Assembly: GCA_007844125.1 (NCBI GenBank)
Contig: CM017563.1
Coordinates: forward strand, 33,041,840 to 33,105,839
DNA length: 64,000 bases
Source of the DNA: Sinonovacula constricta
Taxonomy: Eukaryota; Mollusca; Bivalvia; Cardiida; Solecurtidae
Reading direction: 5' to 3'
Positions 11,001 through 24,300 of this stretch are shown here, one piece after another; the first letter of the stretch is position 1, and each line of letters begins with the position of its first letter. The notes beneath the pieces were generated by a model. It did not search any database, was not told where the DNA came from, and saw only the letters and a program-made list of their open reading frames with translations. A program made the translations under genes and the position numbers.

Positions 11001-14000
11001 AGCATGGTACGGCACCAAATCATTATATGAAAGGTATGAAACGTGTGCTTACACAAAACACAACTGATAAATCATTTGAATCACTCAGCAAAAACGCTGG
11101 TTTGGATCCATGTTTAATTTCATTAAAAGATAACACATATAGCAGCAAGTGATGAGTTTCTGGATAAATTTAAGATGTAAGTGGGCCGAGGATTTTTTCT
11201 TGGTCTCGGCAAAGTTGAAAAAGATCAAAAGAAATTTGCAGTTCTTCATGAGAAGGATGTGGTAAATCAGACTAACTCTAGCAGATCTCAACAAAGCTTA
11301 TGGTCATTGAGGTCAAATATATCAGATGGTCATTTCATCTAATTGTCTCACTACTTTAACACAAACAACATGTGAGTGGAGTCTCGTACATATAATGCCA
11401 GCCCTGATATCTGGGGAAATTTAGCTGAAAATCAGTCAACATCACAGCAGCAAAATAAAATGTGTAAGCTTACTTATTGCTTCATGGTAATAAGCAATTT
11501 GTGTGTGTAACTGCAAGAAACACCTTCATGTGTACTAAATTTTAACTGCAGGATTATTGATTATACATTTGTAACGGATATATATTGAGGAGTGATTTGT
11601 CATATATATTCCGTACAGACGTTTCACACACATTTAATTGATACTCTGACAACCCTGTTTGTAATCCCGTGCTGTTTTACATGTTTACACTGCCTTGTTT
11701 TGATTCAGCCACAATAATACTCGCCTACCGCATTATGCAATAGGTGAGCGGGCAACAAGCTATCAATTTGTACACATTTGCTGATTCGGTGTGCTGCTTA
11801 GCTGCAGCTTGGGGGACTTCCCTGAGCTTAGAAGCTCTGTAAATGTAGAAAATTGATTCTTGGTTGAAAATAACATTGTAAATAAGGGCGGGGTGCTTGT
11901 ACATGTAAAAGAGGGCAAGGTGCTTGTAAAGAGGGCAGGGTGCAGTGTGATAGGGCAGGGTGGGGTGCGCCTTGCAGAAATGCCTAACTGGAGCACAGTT
12001 ATATTTATTAATAATTCAACAAATGATTGCAAAAAAATAAGAATTCCCTCAAATTTTCTCTTTTTTACAATTTTATTATCTGTAGTGCATCAGTTTGGTA
12101 TTGATAATCCTGATATGTTATAATTGGTTATGATCTTGTATTATTTCAGTTTTGTCGAAAGGTTTGGCTAGGTCTATATGATAATAGACTGGGCAACCAG
12201 TCGGAGTCGCGGGAAGAGAACAAGGTAAAGGACTTCATGATTAAAAAATATGAGCGGAAGCAATTCTATGTGGCCCCTACAGACTCTATGAAGGAGGAGG
12301 CGAAAAAGATGAATGAGTCTGCCATATCTAAAACACCAGGTACTAAACCTCTCAAGTCCTTGCTAGGAGAAAATGCTCCCAAGTTGCAGGTCAACCCACA
12401 GGTAAATGATGTTTTCTGTCTGTTAAGTTTAATGTGTTTTGTAATTATCTTTATCTGATATATACTTCATTCGTACTATTGTGTTAAACATTGTTTAAAT
12501 ATATGCATATTAATATTGGGCCTTTATTTTTGTCAGAAATTTCTTATGTTTCAGCTGCTTTTTCTTTATTTTTACATACCCATGTTCAAGGTCAAACCTC
12601 TTATTTACAGAAATTGCTTTAAATATTAGATATATGTTTGAATACATTTTTTACTTTATATTAAATGAATTATGTATATTACCTTTGCTTCTATACAATA
12701 TACATATATTGTCTGTCTATTTAGTCTAACATGTTTTGAGATTAATTTTCTGAAACATTTTTCTGCATTTATTTCTGTCAAAAATAAGTTTTGGTTCAAC
12801 TGCTTTTTCTTTATTAGTACAAACCCAGGCAGATGGTGTAACCTATGTTCTACACTATCTTACTAGACCTTATTAGTCCAGATAAGTGGAACAAACATTG
12901 CATTAAATATTAGATATAATTTTTTTTATGATTTTAACTTAAATGGGTTATACATATCCCATTTGTTTATATACATTATACATTTGATCTGAAGCAACTT
13001 TGTTATCGTTGAATATTTCACAAAACAATTTCATGGCATATTTGATAAACTGTTTTAATCAAGGCCAGTCATGCTTTGCACATGCTGGTCAAGATAACGG
13101 ACAGCCCAAAACAAACAATGCACACAAAGCTGTCATGGAGTACAGCTGATATGTTCCCTGTGTACTCATTTTGGGAAATTATCTTTAAGTGCATGGCATG
13201 TAGTCTGACATGACTAGATTGTTCAACTATTTAGTGGTGCCCTTTTTGGTGATGACTGTGCAATACAGAGTTTAAATAGACAATAAAAATTGTTCCTGTT
13301 TATATATATATATAAAAAAAGCAAATATGATGTCAAGACGAGTTGAACCTATGTAATGCAACAAAGAAGGCTCGAAAAGCTTTTATTGAAACAACCAAAA
13401 TGAAGTTGCCAGAGTCCATTTCATTGTTTAAGGTTGTTGTTGAAGATGCTGGTTGTTACATATCAGTGGTGATAATATTCAAACACAGAAAAATACACTT
13501 TGTAATTTAATCCATTTATGTACATGACTTAACCATGTACAAGAATGTTTATCACATGTAGGATTTGTTAGGGAAGTAAAAATGTTTATACGAAGTTTAT
13601 ATAAAACAAAAAGTAAACATGTATATGCAGATCAGATAGCATGGCTTTAGACTGCATCTAAATTCAAGTTATAGGACATGCTTTTGTCTTAATATGGAAA
13701 ACCAAAACCCATTGAAACACATGATAAGGTTAATGTTGAATAGTTAAAGAGAACAATTACATGAACACTAATTCCTATTAAATTAAAAATTACAGGATTT
13801 TTCAAAGACATTGAACAAATTAAGATTATTTTGCCAGTAGGATCAATTTTAAAAAAAATAGCCATAGAAATAATGACATGAATGATTATAAAGTAGTGTT
13901 TCAGTAAAATTGTGACATTGTAACTCTACAACTGTTTCAGTTAACCGTACTAAATTCCATGCTAAGTCTGTGCATCGGACCAGGTGGCACAATCAGTAGA

Positions 14001-15291
14001 GCATCGGCTCCAGGTATAGGAGGCTCCGGGTTTGCTCCCGGGCTGCGACATTCCAAAGTCGTTAAAAATCGTAGTGGTAGAGCTACCTTGCTAATGCTCA
14101 AGCAAATGTAAGGCTAGTTCCACAACTGGTTGGCCCGGTGTCAAGATAATGTGACTGAGTGTGGTATCGTGCCAGGTGTTCAGGGCATGCTATACACATT
14201 GAAGGCAGCACTATAACTCCTTCATGTGAACATGGTCTTCAGATAACTGAAATACTGTTGGTGTGACGATAAACCCAATAAACATAAACTAAATCTGCCT
14301 CATGGAAGGGTCAGTGGTCAAATTGCTTGAGACTCGAGACCAGTGGGAGCTGGCTGGCCTGGATTCGCACTATTGGCCTATGCATAAGCAATTTGTGGTC
14401 AGCACTGTAAAAGCTAAACCCAAACAGAGGGACCTCAAGTCTCACAATAGTAAATGCCCTTAGTGTCTTGTAAATATTGAAACAGCATTTTTATATGCAC
14501 AAAGCCGTATCCATATTTCAATTGGCATCAAGTGGCACTAGCACAGTGGCTATACAGTCTTGTGTACTTCAAAACATACTTAACCCTTCACTTGCTTCAC
14601 ATTTGTTTATATCACATACTAAAATCTTCGTTATCTGCCAACATCTTCATGCATACATAGTACAAGATACTGATAAAGAATTAGTGACACCTAGTGTAGA
14701 ACATGATGAGACACCTTCCAGTGGGAACTTGTTAATCTGGATATACACTAGTTGCACAGACTTAATTAATGAGTGCTTAAGAGCCTTTGAGCTAATTAGA
14801 AAGAAAAAAATCTTTGGTCTCAAGTGGGCAGGAAAAAAAAATCTATGGTCACAAGTTCATCCCTAATCAGAAGGAGTAGGGTGGGAGGGAGGCTGTACCA
14901 GCTTGATAAAGTGGAGGTTCAAGTTTAACAGCAGCTGCATCGCTAGCGTAACTGTAGATCATTGTTACATATAGTTACTCTTGTTGGTATATTGGTTAAT
15001 CTACTTTTTGCCACTAATTGTGATGTGCTATGCATAGTTTTGTTCATTATTGTGAACGATTTGTATGTATACAGGGATATGCATCTGTTTCATCATCATT
15101 TCTTTATTATGATCATTAATCATTATCATATAACCATAATTATCATCATCACACGTATCAATGTCATCATCATCACCATCATTTTCACATCCTCTAAAAA
15201 ATTCAATCAGAACCCCCAGAGTAACATTTTCATCCTCATCTTGGACATCCTCATCAGCATTATCATCGACGGGCCAAAAAGCAAAATAAAA

Positions 15292-15324
<33 letters not shown>

Positions 15325-18300
15325 ACCTGGTAATCATCATCATCACATTAATCACTATCAGTACATCTGATCATAATGATAAATCACCATAATCTTAACT
15401 CTGTGGCGCTGTTTTTCTGTTTGATAAAGAGCACATTAGGCATTTTGAAATGAACGTAACTTGTTTTCTAATCATGTGATATTAATTACATAAAAGTAAG
15501 AATGAGTCTGCATTCTGAATTTCTTATTGCTCAACCTAGACAATAGAACAATAGAATATAACCATATCCATCATTGTTATTGACTAGCTGCAGTGATGTT
15601 GTTATTGTTTAATGTTGCATACTAACCTTTAGGTCTAAGTGTTATCCAATGATAATCAGTGATCCAACTGATGATAACTCTGGTGGTTATCTTGTATATT
15701 GTCCTCAGTGAACTTACCAGTGTATCTATTTTAAATTAATGGAACATTAACAGGAACTGAGGACTTGATGCAAGCACCCCCCTTGTTTTATATATACCTT
15801 CTATTGGTTTATGTGGTTTATGTAATGTTGTCATGAACTGAAAAAATGAAAACACAACAATTCAGAATTTATTCATTGAAATTAATGACCTTTTTGAATA
15901 CATGTAGATCTATGTAGTGCATATAGGCACTTCCAACAGCCTTGCTGTTGGGTAAACCCTTTAGCAAAGTGGTTGAGTGTCAGCCTTCTGATCTGAAGGT
16001 CCCTGGTTCGAATCCCCGTTAGGGACAGGATTATTTTCTCCTCTCAGATTTACTTTAATGGTGTCAGAAGTTAATGGAAGCCTGGTGTGGCTGTCCTGAG
16101 ATGGGCTTAGGCCCAGAAAAAGTAAAGAGGGAGGAGTGTAGTGAATATAGGCACTTCCAACAGCCTCGTTGTTGGGTTAACCCTTAAGTGACATGGTTGA
16201 GTGTCAGCCTACTTAACTGAAGGTCCTGGGTTCAAATCCAAGTTAGGGACAGGATTATTTTCTCCTCTCAGAATTACTTTTATCTATTTTTGTGTTGCTT
16301 TTTTCACATTTACTTTAGTTAGAGATCAATGATCATGTTTACTCTAAAATTGATTGAATGACGCCAAAATAATCAGGCGTTTATTTTTGTTACTATGTTT
16401 TTGAAAATGTATATGATTTCAAAATTCTATGGATCTTAAAGACTTTGCGCTATAAAACATGGAATGTGATGAAGCCATCCATGATTTTTTAAGTTATGAA
16501 TGTACAGAAGGGGCACTCTGCTTATTCTCTCAGCTCATGGGTTCGAGTCCCGTTTGGGGTGAAGAACTTCATGTGGAAAGGTTAGGGTTGGATATCGTTG
16601 AGCACGAAACGGTCTGATACCTATACCGGTATTGACGAAACGATACGGTATTTTAACGATATTTTTCGATACTTTTTGATGTCATTTGTGGTGATAATTA
16701 GGTAACCAATTTGCACTGTTTCATTAGTTATTCAGGACGCTACTATGGTGTTTATGTTCTAGTAATAAGAGTTTAAATACATATACATACATTTTAGTAT
16801 AGAATGAAACAAAAGCAATCTAGAAAACTGAATAACTTTTATTTTTTCCCTGTCATCTTATACGAGAATGAATCTTTCACAATGTACTTGGTAATTGCCC
16901 TATTTATATTAGATTTCTGATGTTCTGAAAGTTTCTGTTTTTTTGTTCGAGTCACATCGTCCAGTGTAGGCTGTGAAAGACGCCGTTTTCCCTTTTCAAG
17001 TTGAGAAAGCACACAGGGTTTGGATTGCGGCTCAAGTTGTGGAAGTGGTGGGTCAAAATCAGTCGTAGATGTGGACTCAAGGGTAGACATCTCACCAGCT
17101 GTGGCATTAGAACCAGCGACACTACTACTGTTAACTGAAAGAAAAAAATCAGAAGTTGTTTGGTATATTGTAAAATACAAAAACAAACATTACAATGCAA
17201 TTTTGTCTAACGGCAAATACATGTAGTGTGTTCCTTTTTCAGCTCATTTAGATCAGTATTAATGAAAAAAAGACCAAGCCTTTATTTTTTAATGTTTAGG
17301 TTTATGAATCATCAAATTTTAAGTGTCATATGGAAAGAAAAAAGAAAAATATTAAAATTTGAATAAGCATTTTATTCACAGGATGATTGTACAGTTTGAT
17401 TTAAATAACATGTTTGTTCAAAGCAAACAGTGTTTAAAAATATTGCAAAGAATCTGTCAGCAGTTGATAGAAAATATGAGCTAGAGCAATGTTTTATGAA
17501 CATTTTATTGATTGTTATAATTTGTCAATTTTCATTTTTTTATGTTGTTTTTTTTTTTTTTCGTAGGAGGGTTTGTAATCCTACACAAGTCACCAGTGTT
17601 CTGTTTGCTTGCAAGTAGCCATAGGCTTAAGTAGCACACATGTCAACTAATACCTGGTGTATTCATGTATTGAATAGTAGGTAGTTATATTAATATGCAA
17701 TAAAATTTTTCGAATAAAATTTCCACAGCCATTACAACTTCGGTATTCACAAGATATTAAATTAGATAATTGTTTATGCGGGCATATCAACAGTATGTCT
17801 ATGGCATGTGTTACTTTTATGCATGTTTATGTTTATTCACAAGACATGACAATAGTATAATTGTGTGAATTGATCTGCCTCAACCACAATGTAAATAATC
17901 TACATAAAACAAGCTTAAAATTAGTTTTAGTAGTGAGAGAAATATTCAGACTAAATGATATGATAACAATGTATGCTAGCCTACCTGTTGCTGATTGCTG
18001 GCTGGACGTGACTTGCGGCTGTTGCATGATTGGTGGGGTGTTAAATAGTGTGCATTGCTTCAAAATCAAGTTGTGTTTTAACCGAAGATGTTTTTCAAGA
18101 TTACTCGTATTTCCACCCTTTCCTTTTACCACGCTATCACAAAGGTTGCACTTTCCACCGTCGGTTTGTCGCAGAAAATGCGACCAAACTTTAGAATTTC
18201 TAGTACGGTTTCCGACACCGACCATTTTAGAAGTAAACAACGTCTACATGCAGAGCTAAAATTCGTTGTGATGATTCATGTGCGTATTTGTAAACAAATT

Positions 18301-21300
18301 TATATTAAACAATTTTATCAAGTAAATATTAAGTTAGTGGTTGGCTTGTATATTGCAGATAAAAAGAATAAAAAATATGATGGTTATGCACTAAGTTACA
18401 CGATGGTTTTATTTACGAATATGCGTATAGCTACAAACTCTCGACAGGATTACTTCCCCTGACCAAGGGAGATCACTGCGTTGGAGATTAATACAATATT
18501 TAATCATACGACGTGCTATATTTTTGTTTCTTTTTTTCTTTTCTTTTTTTACAGTTTTAGTATTTATTTATCACAACAACTGTATATAAAATGTGAAAAT
18601 ACCGAAAAAAATACCGGTATTTCACGAAACGGTATATACCGGTATTTTACGAAACTACTATTCGGTCCAATACCGATACCGGATTTCGGTGTCCAACCCT
18701 AGGAAAGGTATACTGACCTGCTCTGCCCTGGTGGTTCTACCCAAGCATATCTGTGGTCTTCCTCCACCCAGATAGCCAGATGTCACAATAATGGTCATAA
18801 TTGGTCGCTGCAGTGTATTTCTAAAACAACTTAATGTACATTTTGGCCTAACAAGCTCTCTCAATGGGCCTATCTGGATGTTGAACTTACAAACAATAAA
18901 AACAATGGAGCCTTGTATTATCTGAGAAAGTTTTGATAAAGCGAGCAAAGGTTTCTGACTCCCAATTGTTTGTTGACATTACACAAATATTTTTAAGATC
19001 ACATTAGTGGTTAGTGACTTGTACTTACAATTGATAATACAGAGTTCAATCAACTGACATGCATTAACATCAGTTGGATTTCATTCACATAATGGAAAGA
19101 GAATGCATTTAGACTATGTAAACAATCTTTTTAGTTAAAACTTTATGGTTCAAGAAAAAAAACACATTTAAAGTATATTGGTTGATTGATTTTCTCTCAT
19201 TTTCACATGTGTCAATGAAAATCTGACACTTAATTTAAAGGTGGTATCCGACAGTTTGCCTTAATTAAATGTTTCTTTGTGTGAAATTTTCATGTCGATG
19301 CATAAAAAAGTTAATCAAAGTGGCCTTTTCGGTCAGACTTCATGGTCGTTGTGAAAATTTAATGACAGTGTGGCAATGCTGGAAAGGTTGTATGATTTCC
19401 ATGTGTTAATTTAAAATTATAGAAAATTCTCAAAATTTACAATTCAAACATCTTTTTCCTGTTATTTTGGTCTTTGGTGATGTACTTACTAATGTACTTT
19501 CATGAAAAAGATAAAGAAAGAAAGTCAATCAAAATATCAGAAACTATCAGAAAAAATAGTAAACTAACACATTGTATTCTCACTTCTCATAGTTTCGTGA
19601 ATTCTCTTGATTTCATGAATGCTTTTTAAACTATATCCAAACAGTAGATATGTCTGATTTTTGCTCAGTCTTCTTAGAAATAGATTTAATCTTGAGGAAG
19701 GTTCAAATGGACAACCAAAAGAAAGAAAAAAATCATGCCAGGTTAGGAAACCATCAACTTAGAATTGTTACATTACTGATAATATAAATCATTTGTTAGG
19801 TCTCTACTTTACATTTTATAGTATGTATTTCAAACTGCATGGTTGAGTGACTGTAATGGTATACATTTAGGTACAGGTGTTACTTAGGTAAAATGTAGAA
19901 ATTAAACAAAATAACAGATTAATCAGAAAATACATTTGACTTGATATTGAAAGCAAAGCCACATTTTTATTTATTTCTATTGTTTTTGGGTTTAGTGCTT
20001 GCTTTTTGGTTACACAGAGGCTTAGTATCAGGACATAATTCACAGTCAAACTGGAGATCATTTAAAATGTCTGACAAAGTTTAAGCTCCTAAGTTAATGA
20101 AATCAAGGCAAAACAGTTAACATCAATTGATAAGAGACCACTAGTTAAACCCCAAGTAATCGGACCTGGAAGTGCAATCAGTTGAGTGTCGACTTCAGCT
20201 ACGGGAGGCACCAGGTTCGATCTCTGGCCATGACAAACCAAAGTCGTTAAAAATGGTAGTGCTATAGATCCATTGCTAATGCTCAAGCAGATATAACGGT
20301 AGTTCCACAACTGGTTGGCCTCGTGTCAGGATTTTTTCTTAGGATAAGTTGCTCTGGTAAATTCCTGCATGCACTAATTCTTAGAAAAAAAGTCGCAGGA
20401 AATAATCAGGAAAAGACTATTACCTTTTTAACATTGCATGTCATTAAATGTGAATAAGGTCTTGCTTACAAAAGCCAAACTGTAGTATGGTTTTTGAGGC
20501 TATGCACCCATTGCATGACTTATGTTCTGCTGCCTGGTAGGATGAGGCCTTGTCTGAATTGGCTGCAGACCTAAGCCTGAGTCAAGGTTCCCCTGGGACC
20601 ATTGGGCCCAGCAGACCTATACCGCAGATGACAGTTCCCCTGCCAGGTCAAGGTCAACCGGGTCACCTGCTGGCTTCAGGAGACATGGCCAACATGTTTC
20701 ATGACCAAACAATAACTTCCGTGCCAGCTTTGGGTGGATTTGATGATATGTTTGGTGGTCAATCAGCAATCAAATCAGCAAATGAATCAGCAACTTCAAT
20801 GGATGGAACAAGTGACATGTTTGGTGGACAACCAAGTCAACAACCATCCGGCCATGCAGCGACTTCCATGGGTGGATTTGGTGACATGTTTGGTGGACAG
20901 TCAGCAATCGAATCAGCAAATCAATCAGCAACTTCCATGGGTGGATTTGGTGACAGGTTTGGTGGACAATCAAGTCAACCATCATCCAGCCAACCAGCAA
21001 CTTCCATGGGTGGACTTGGTGACATGTTTGGTGGACAGTCCAGTCAACCATCATCCAGCCAACCATCAACTTCCATCGATGGACTTGGTGACATGTTTGG
21101 TGGACAGTCAAGTCAACCATCATCCAGTCAACTGCCAATTTCCTTGGGTGGACTTGGTGACATGTTTGGTGGACAGTCCAGTCAACCATCATCCAGCCAA
21201 CCATCAACTTCCATAGATGGACTTGGTGACATGTTTGGTGGACAGTCAAGTCAACCATCATCCAGCCAACCAGCAACTTCCATGGGTGGACTTGGTGACA

Positions 21301-24300
21301 TGTTTGGTGGACAATCAAGTCAACCATCATTCAGCCAACCAGCAACTTCCATGGGTGGATTTGGTGACATGTTTGGTGGACAGTCAAGTCAACCATCATC
21401 CAGCCAACCTGCAACTTCCATGGGTGGACTTGGTGACAAGTTTGGTGGACAGTCAAGTCAACCATCATCCAGCCAACCTGCAACTTCCATGGGTGGACTT
21501 GGTGACACGTTTGGTGGACAGTCAAGTCAACCATCATCCAGCCAACCAGCAACTTCAATGGGTGGACTCGGTGACATGTTTGGTGGACAGTCAAGTCAAC
21601 CATCATCCAGTCAACTGCCAATTTCCTTGGGTGGACTTGGTGACATGTTTGGTGGACAGTCAAGTCAACCACCATCCAGCCAACCAGCAACTTCTATGGG
21701 TGGACTTGGTGACATGTTTGGTGGACAACCATGTCAACCATCATCCAGCCAATCAGCAACTTCAATGGGTGGACTCGGTGACATGTTTGGTGGACAGTCA
21801 AGTCAACCATCATCCAGCCAACCATCAACTTCCATAGATGGACTTGGTGACATGTTTGGTGGACAGTCAAGTCAACCATCATCCAGCCAACCAGCAACTT
21901 CCATGGGTGGACTTGGTGACATGTTTGGTGGACAGTCAAGTCAACCATCATTCAGCCAACCAGCAACTTCCATGGGTGGACTCGGTGACATTTTTGGTGG
22001 GCAACCAAGTCAACCATCCTCAAGCCAACCAGCAACTTCCATGACTGGTGACATGTTTGGTGGATTATCAGAAGAGGTACATGAACACCTCCCTCAGCTA
22101 CCTGCACACCCACCCTCGTTATACCCTTGATACAGGGACACTGCAAACCTTCCTACCCTTGTATGTCCTCAGACCAGGAGTCATTTTACCTGCAAAGGTG
22201 ACTTTTGACAGGAAGCAGTGACAAGTTTATAAGTTTATGATTTAGTCAAATTGCAATAAAACACGTAGTATAATTTAGATTATTAACTGCATTCCTTTCT
22301 TAAAGCAAGTTGGCATCTGGATTTAAAAGTAAACTCCTATTGCTACTTTACAGTGATAATGAAAATGTGGCACAGTCATCAACAAGTGCTTAGCAAGACT
22401 TTAGTAGCAATTAATTTGATATTTTATTTTTCTAAATCAGTCAGAACAAGTGTAAGTCCATTTAGAATTTTTGGTAGATATTATTCTTTACTCTCACACT
22501 TATATTTTTACTTGTAATTGAGGTACAATCTTCCTTCTAAATTCCAGCCATCACAGAACCATGCACCTGACAAACTTTAAAGACTGGCACTCAACATGAG
22601 TGTCCATATAATTATAACACTCCTTTTTTATTCCATATAATAAACCTTCCAAGCCACATTACTTGTTTTGTTTGTTTATTTTTTTTGTTACAACGCACTG
22701 ACACAATTATGGTCATATTGGCGACATCCAGATAATTATTAGTGGAGGAGGACCCCAGATTTATGTCTGGGTAGTACCACTGGCGCACCGCAGGTTAGCT
22801 GGAAAACCTCCCCTCATGAAAGTTCTGGCCCTGACCAGGACACAAATCCACACAGTAAGAGGTGCACGGTTCTACCCAGATGTAAGTCTGGGGTCTTTCT
22901 CCACCAAATAATTAGCTGGACGTTGTCAATATGACCATAGGTGTGTCGATGTGATGTAACAAAAAAACAACATGCATTATGTCTTAGCACTTTGATGTCG
23001 TTATGATGTAAGGTAACAGTGATATACACATTAAGCCTGACCTAATTGACTTTCTTTCTACAGCAGTGTAACAAAATAATATATTCATTGTATGCACTAT
23101 TGTACTATGTCACATGACTTTCGCAATTGGTTGTATCTGTTATCTATAGAATGCCACAATCAGTGACTTGTAATCATTGTTTAGTCACTTAGATTCACTG
23201 GTTTGGGAGAACACAGAAATTAGGTTATCTGCAACAGGCCAACATTGGGTGCAAAGTGATTTATCTTACTATGTTAATTCTGGGTACATAGGATGATTTG
23301 GCATGCATATAGCTATAGTGTAATTGTCTAATTTTATAAGTACAAGCCCCTCAGATAGGTGGACAGAGATGTGGGAGGCAGTGTAAGTTACAAAGTGACT
23401 GGTACTAGTTTAGAGTGGTACTGAGAAAGTTCGAGCCATCAAGGGAACATACACCCGGAAAAATGTGACTATTTGAACTTTGTAAACACCAGTACATGTG
23501 CCTAGGGTATTACAGTGAGTTGATACAAGCAGCATATAAGTAATAAGTGAAGTAGGGGGTGTTGTCATTCATCCATCACATATCTTGGTGCTCAGCATCA
23601 TTTGTGAAGAAGCTCTGCTGTTTTGTATTATATTAAAAGATTATTTAAAATGTTTTTAAACAGCCAAACTAATTATCGAGTGTTCACGAAAGAGGAATAT
23701 AAATTGGTAATTTGTAAAAAGACTTTTCTTTTTTAGCTTTCAAGTAATGGTTTTCATTTTTCATTCTACTACCCCTCTGTTTATTGTTATTTATTAATAC
23801 CTGTTTTTATTGTTGCTGATCAGCTGCTGCTGTCTATAAAGGTATAAACAACTTTCCTCATTGTGGGTATTTAAAATAAGGAGTAAAACACAAATGTAAA
23901 CATTATTAATAAATGTTGTTCATAGCAATTTAAACACAATGTAAAATATTCTGTTAGTTAACATAAATTATAGACATAGCAGCAATGCATACTTAGAATT
24001 TAAAATATTTCAGTATTCATTTTAAACCATTTTCTTTATTTCAAAACTCATACATGCAACAATATGGTGCTGCTGATGGTATAGATGTGTTTGTATGACT
24101 ACAGTAGTTTTGGTAAAAAATTAAATCAAACACACAAATGTCTAGGTGGTGGTGTTTTTTAATTGCAAGTTCTTATGTGCTGAAACGATACCTTCGAATA
24201 ACTGACTTGCACCAAAGGTGTCATATGGTGTTAGATAAACACTTCAGCGTTTGAAGACTTGGTACTGGTGTTGTTACAGTAGTGCAGACTATAATACAGA

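Larger units (their letters stand above)
16507..18835 (+). mobile_element. SINE-B copy split by a hAT insertion
   Basis: SINE-B head sequence (GGGTTCGAGTCCCGTTTGGGG) runs to 16582 and the body resumes at 18702 (TACTGACCTGCTCTGCCCTGG, then the AGCCAGATGTCACAATAATGG region). Between them lies the 2119-bp hAT element. Removing the insert and one 8-bp duplication restores a continuous SINE-B, so the SINE came first. Confidence 0.85.

Noticed and set aside
15028..15333. Poly-Met/Asp and poly-His/Ile ORFs
   Set aside because: They are translations of a CAT trinucleotide repeat.
20734..22146. Long overlapping ORFs in other frames and on the minus strand of AGFG1 exon 4
   Set aside because: A 69-bp stop-free unit keeps every such frame open. 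Only the frame linked in phase to the other AGFG1 exons is supported.
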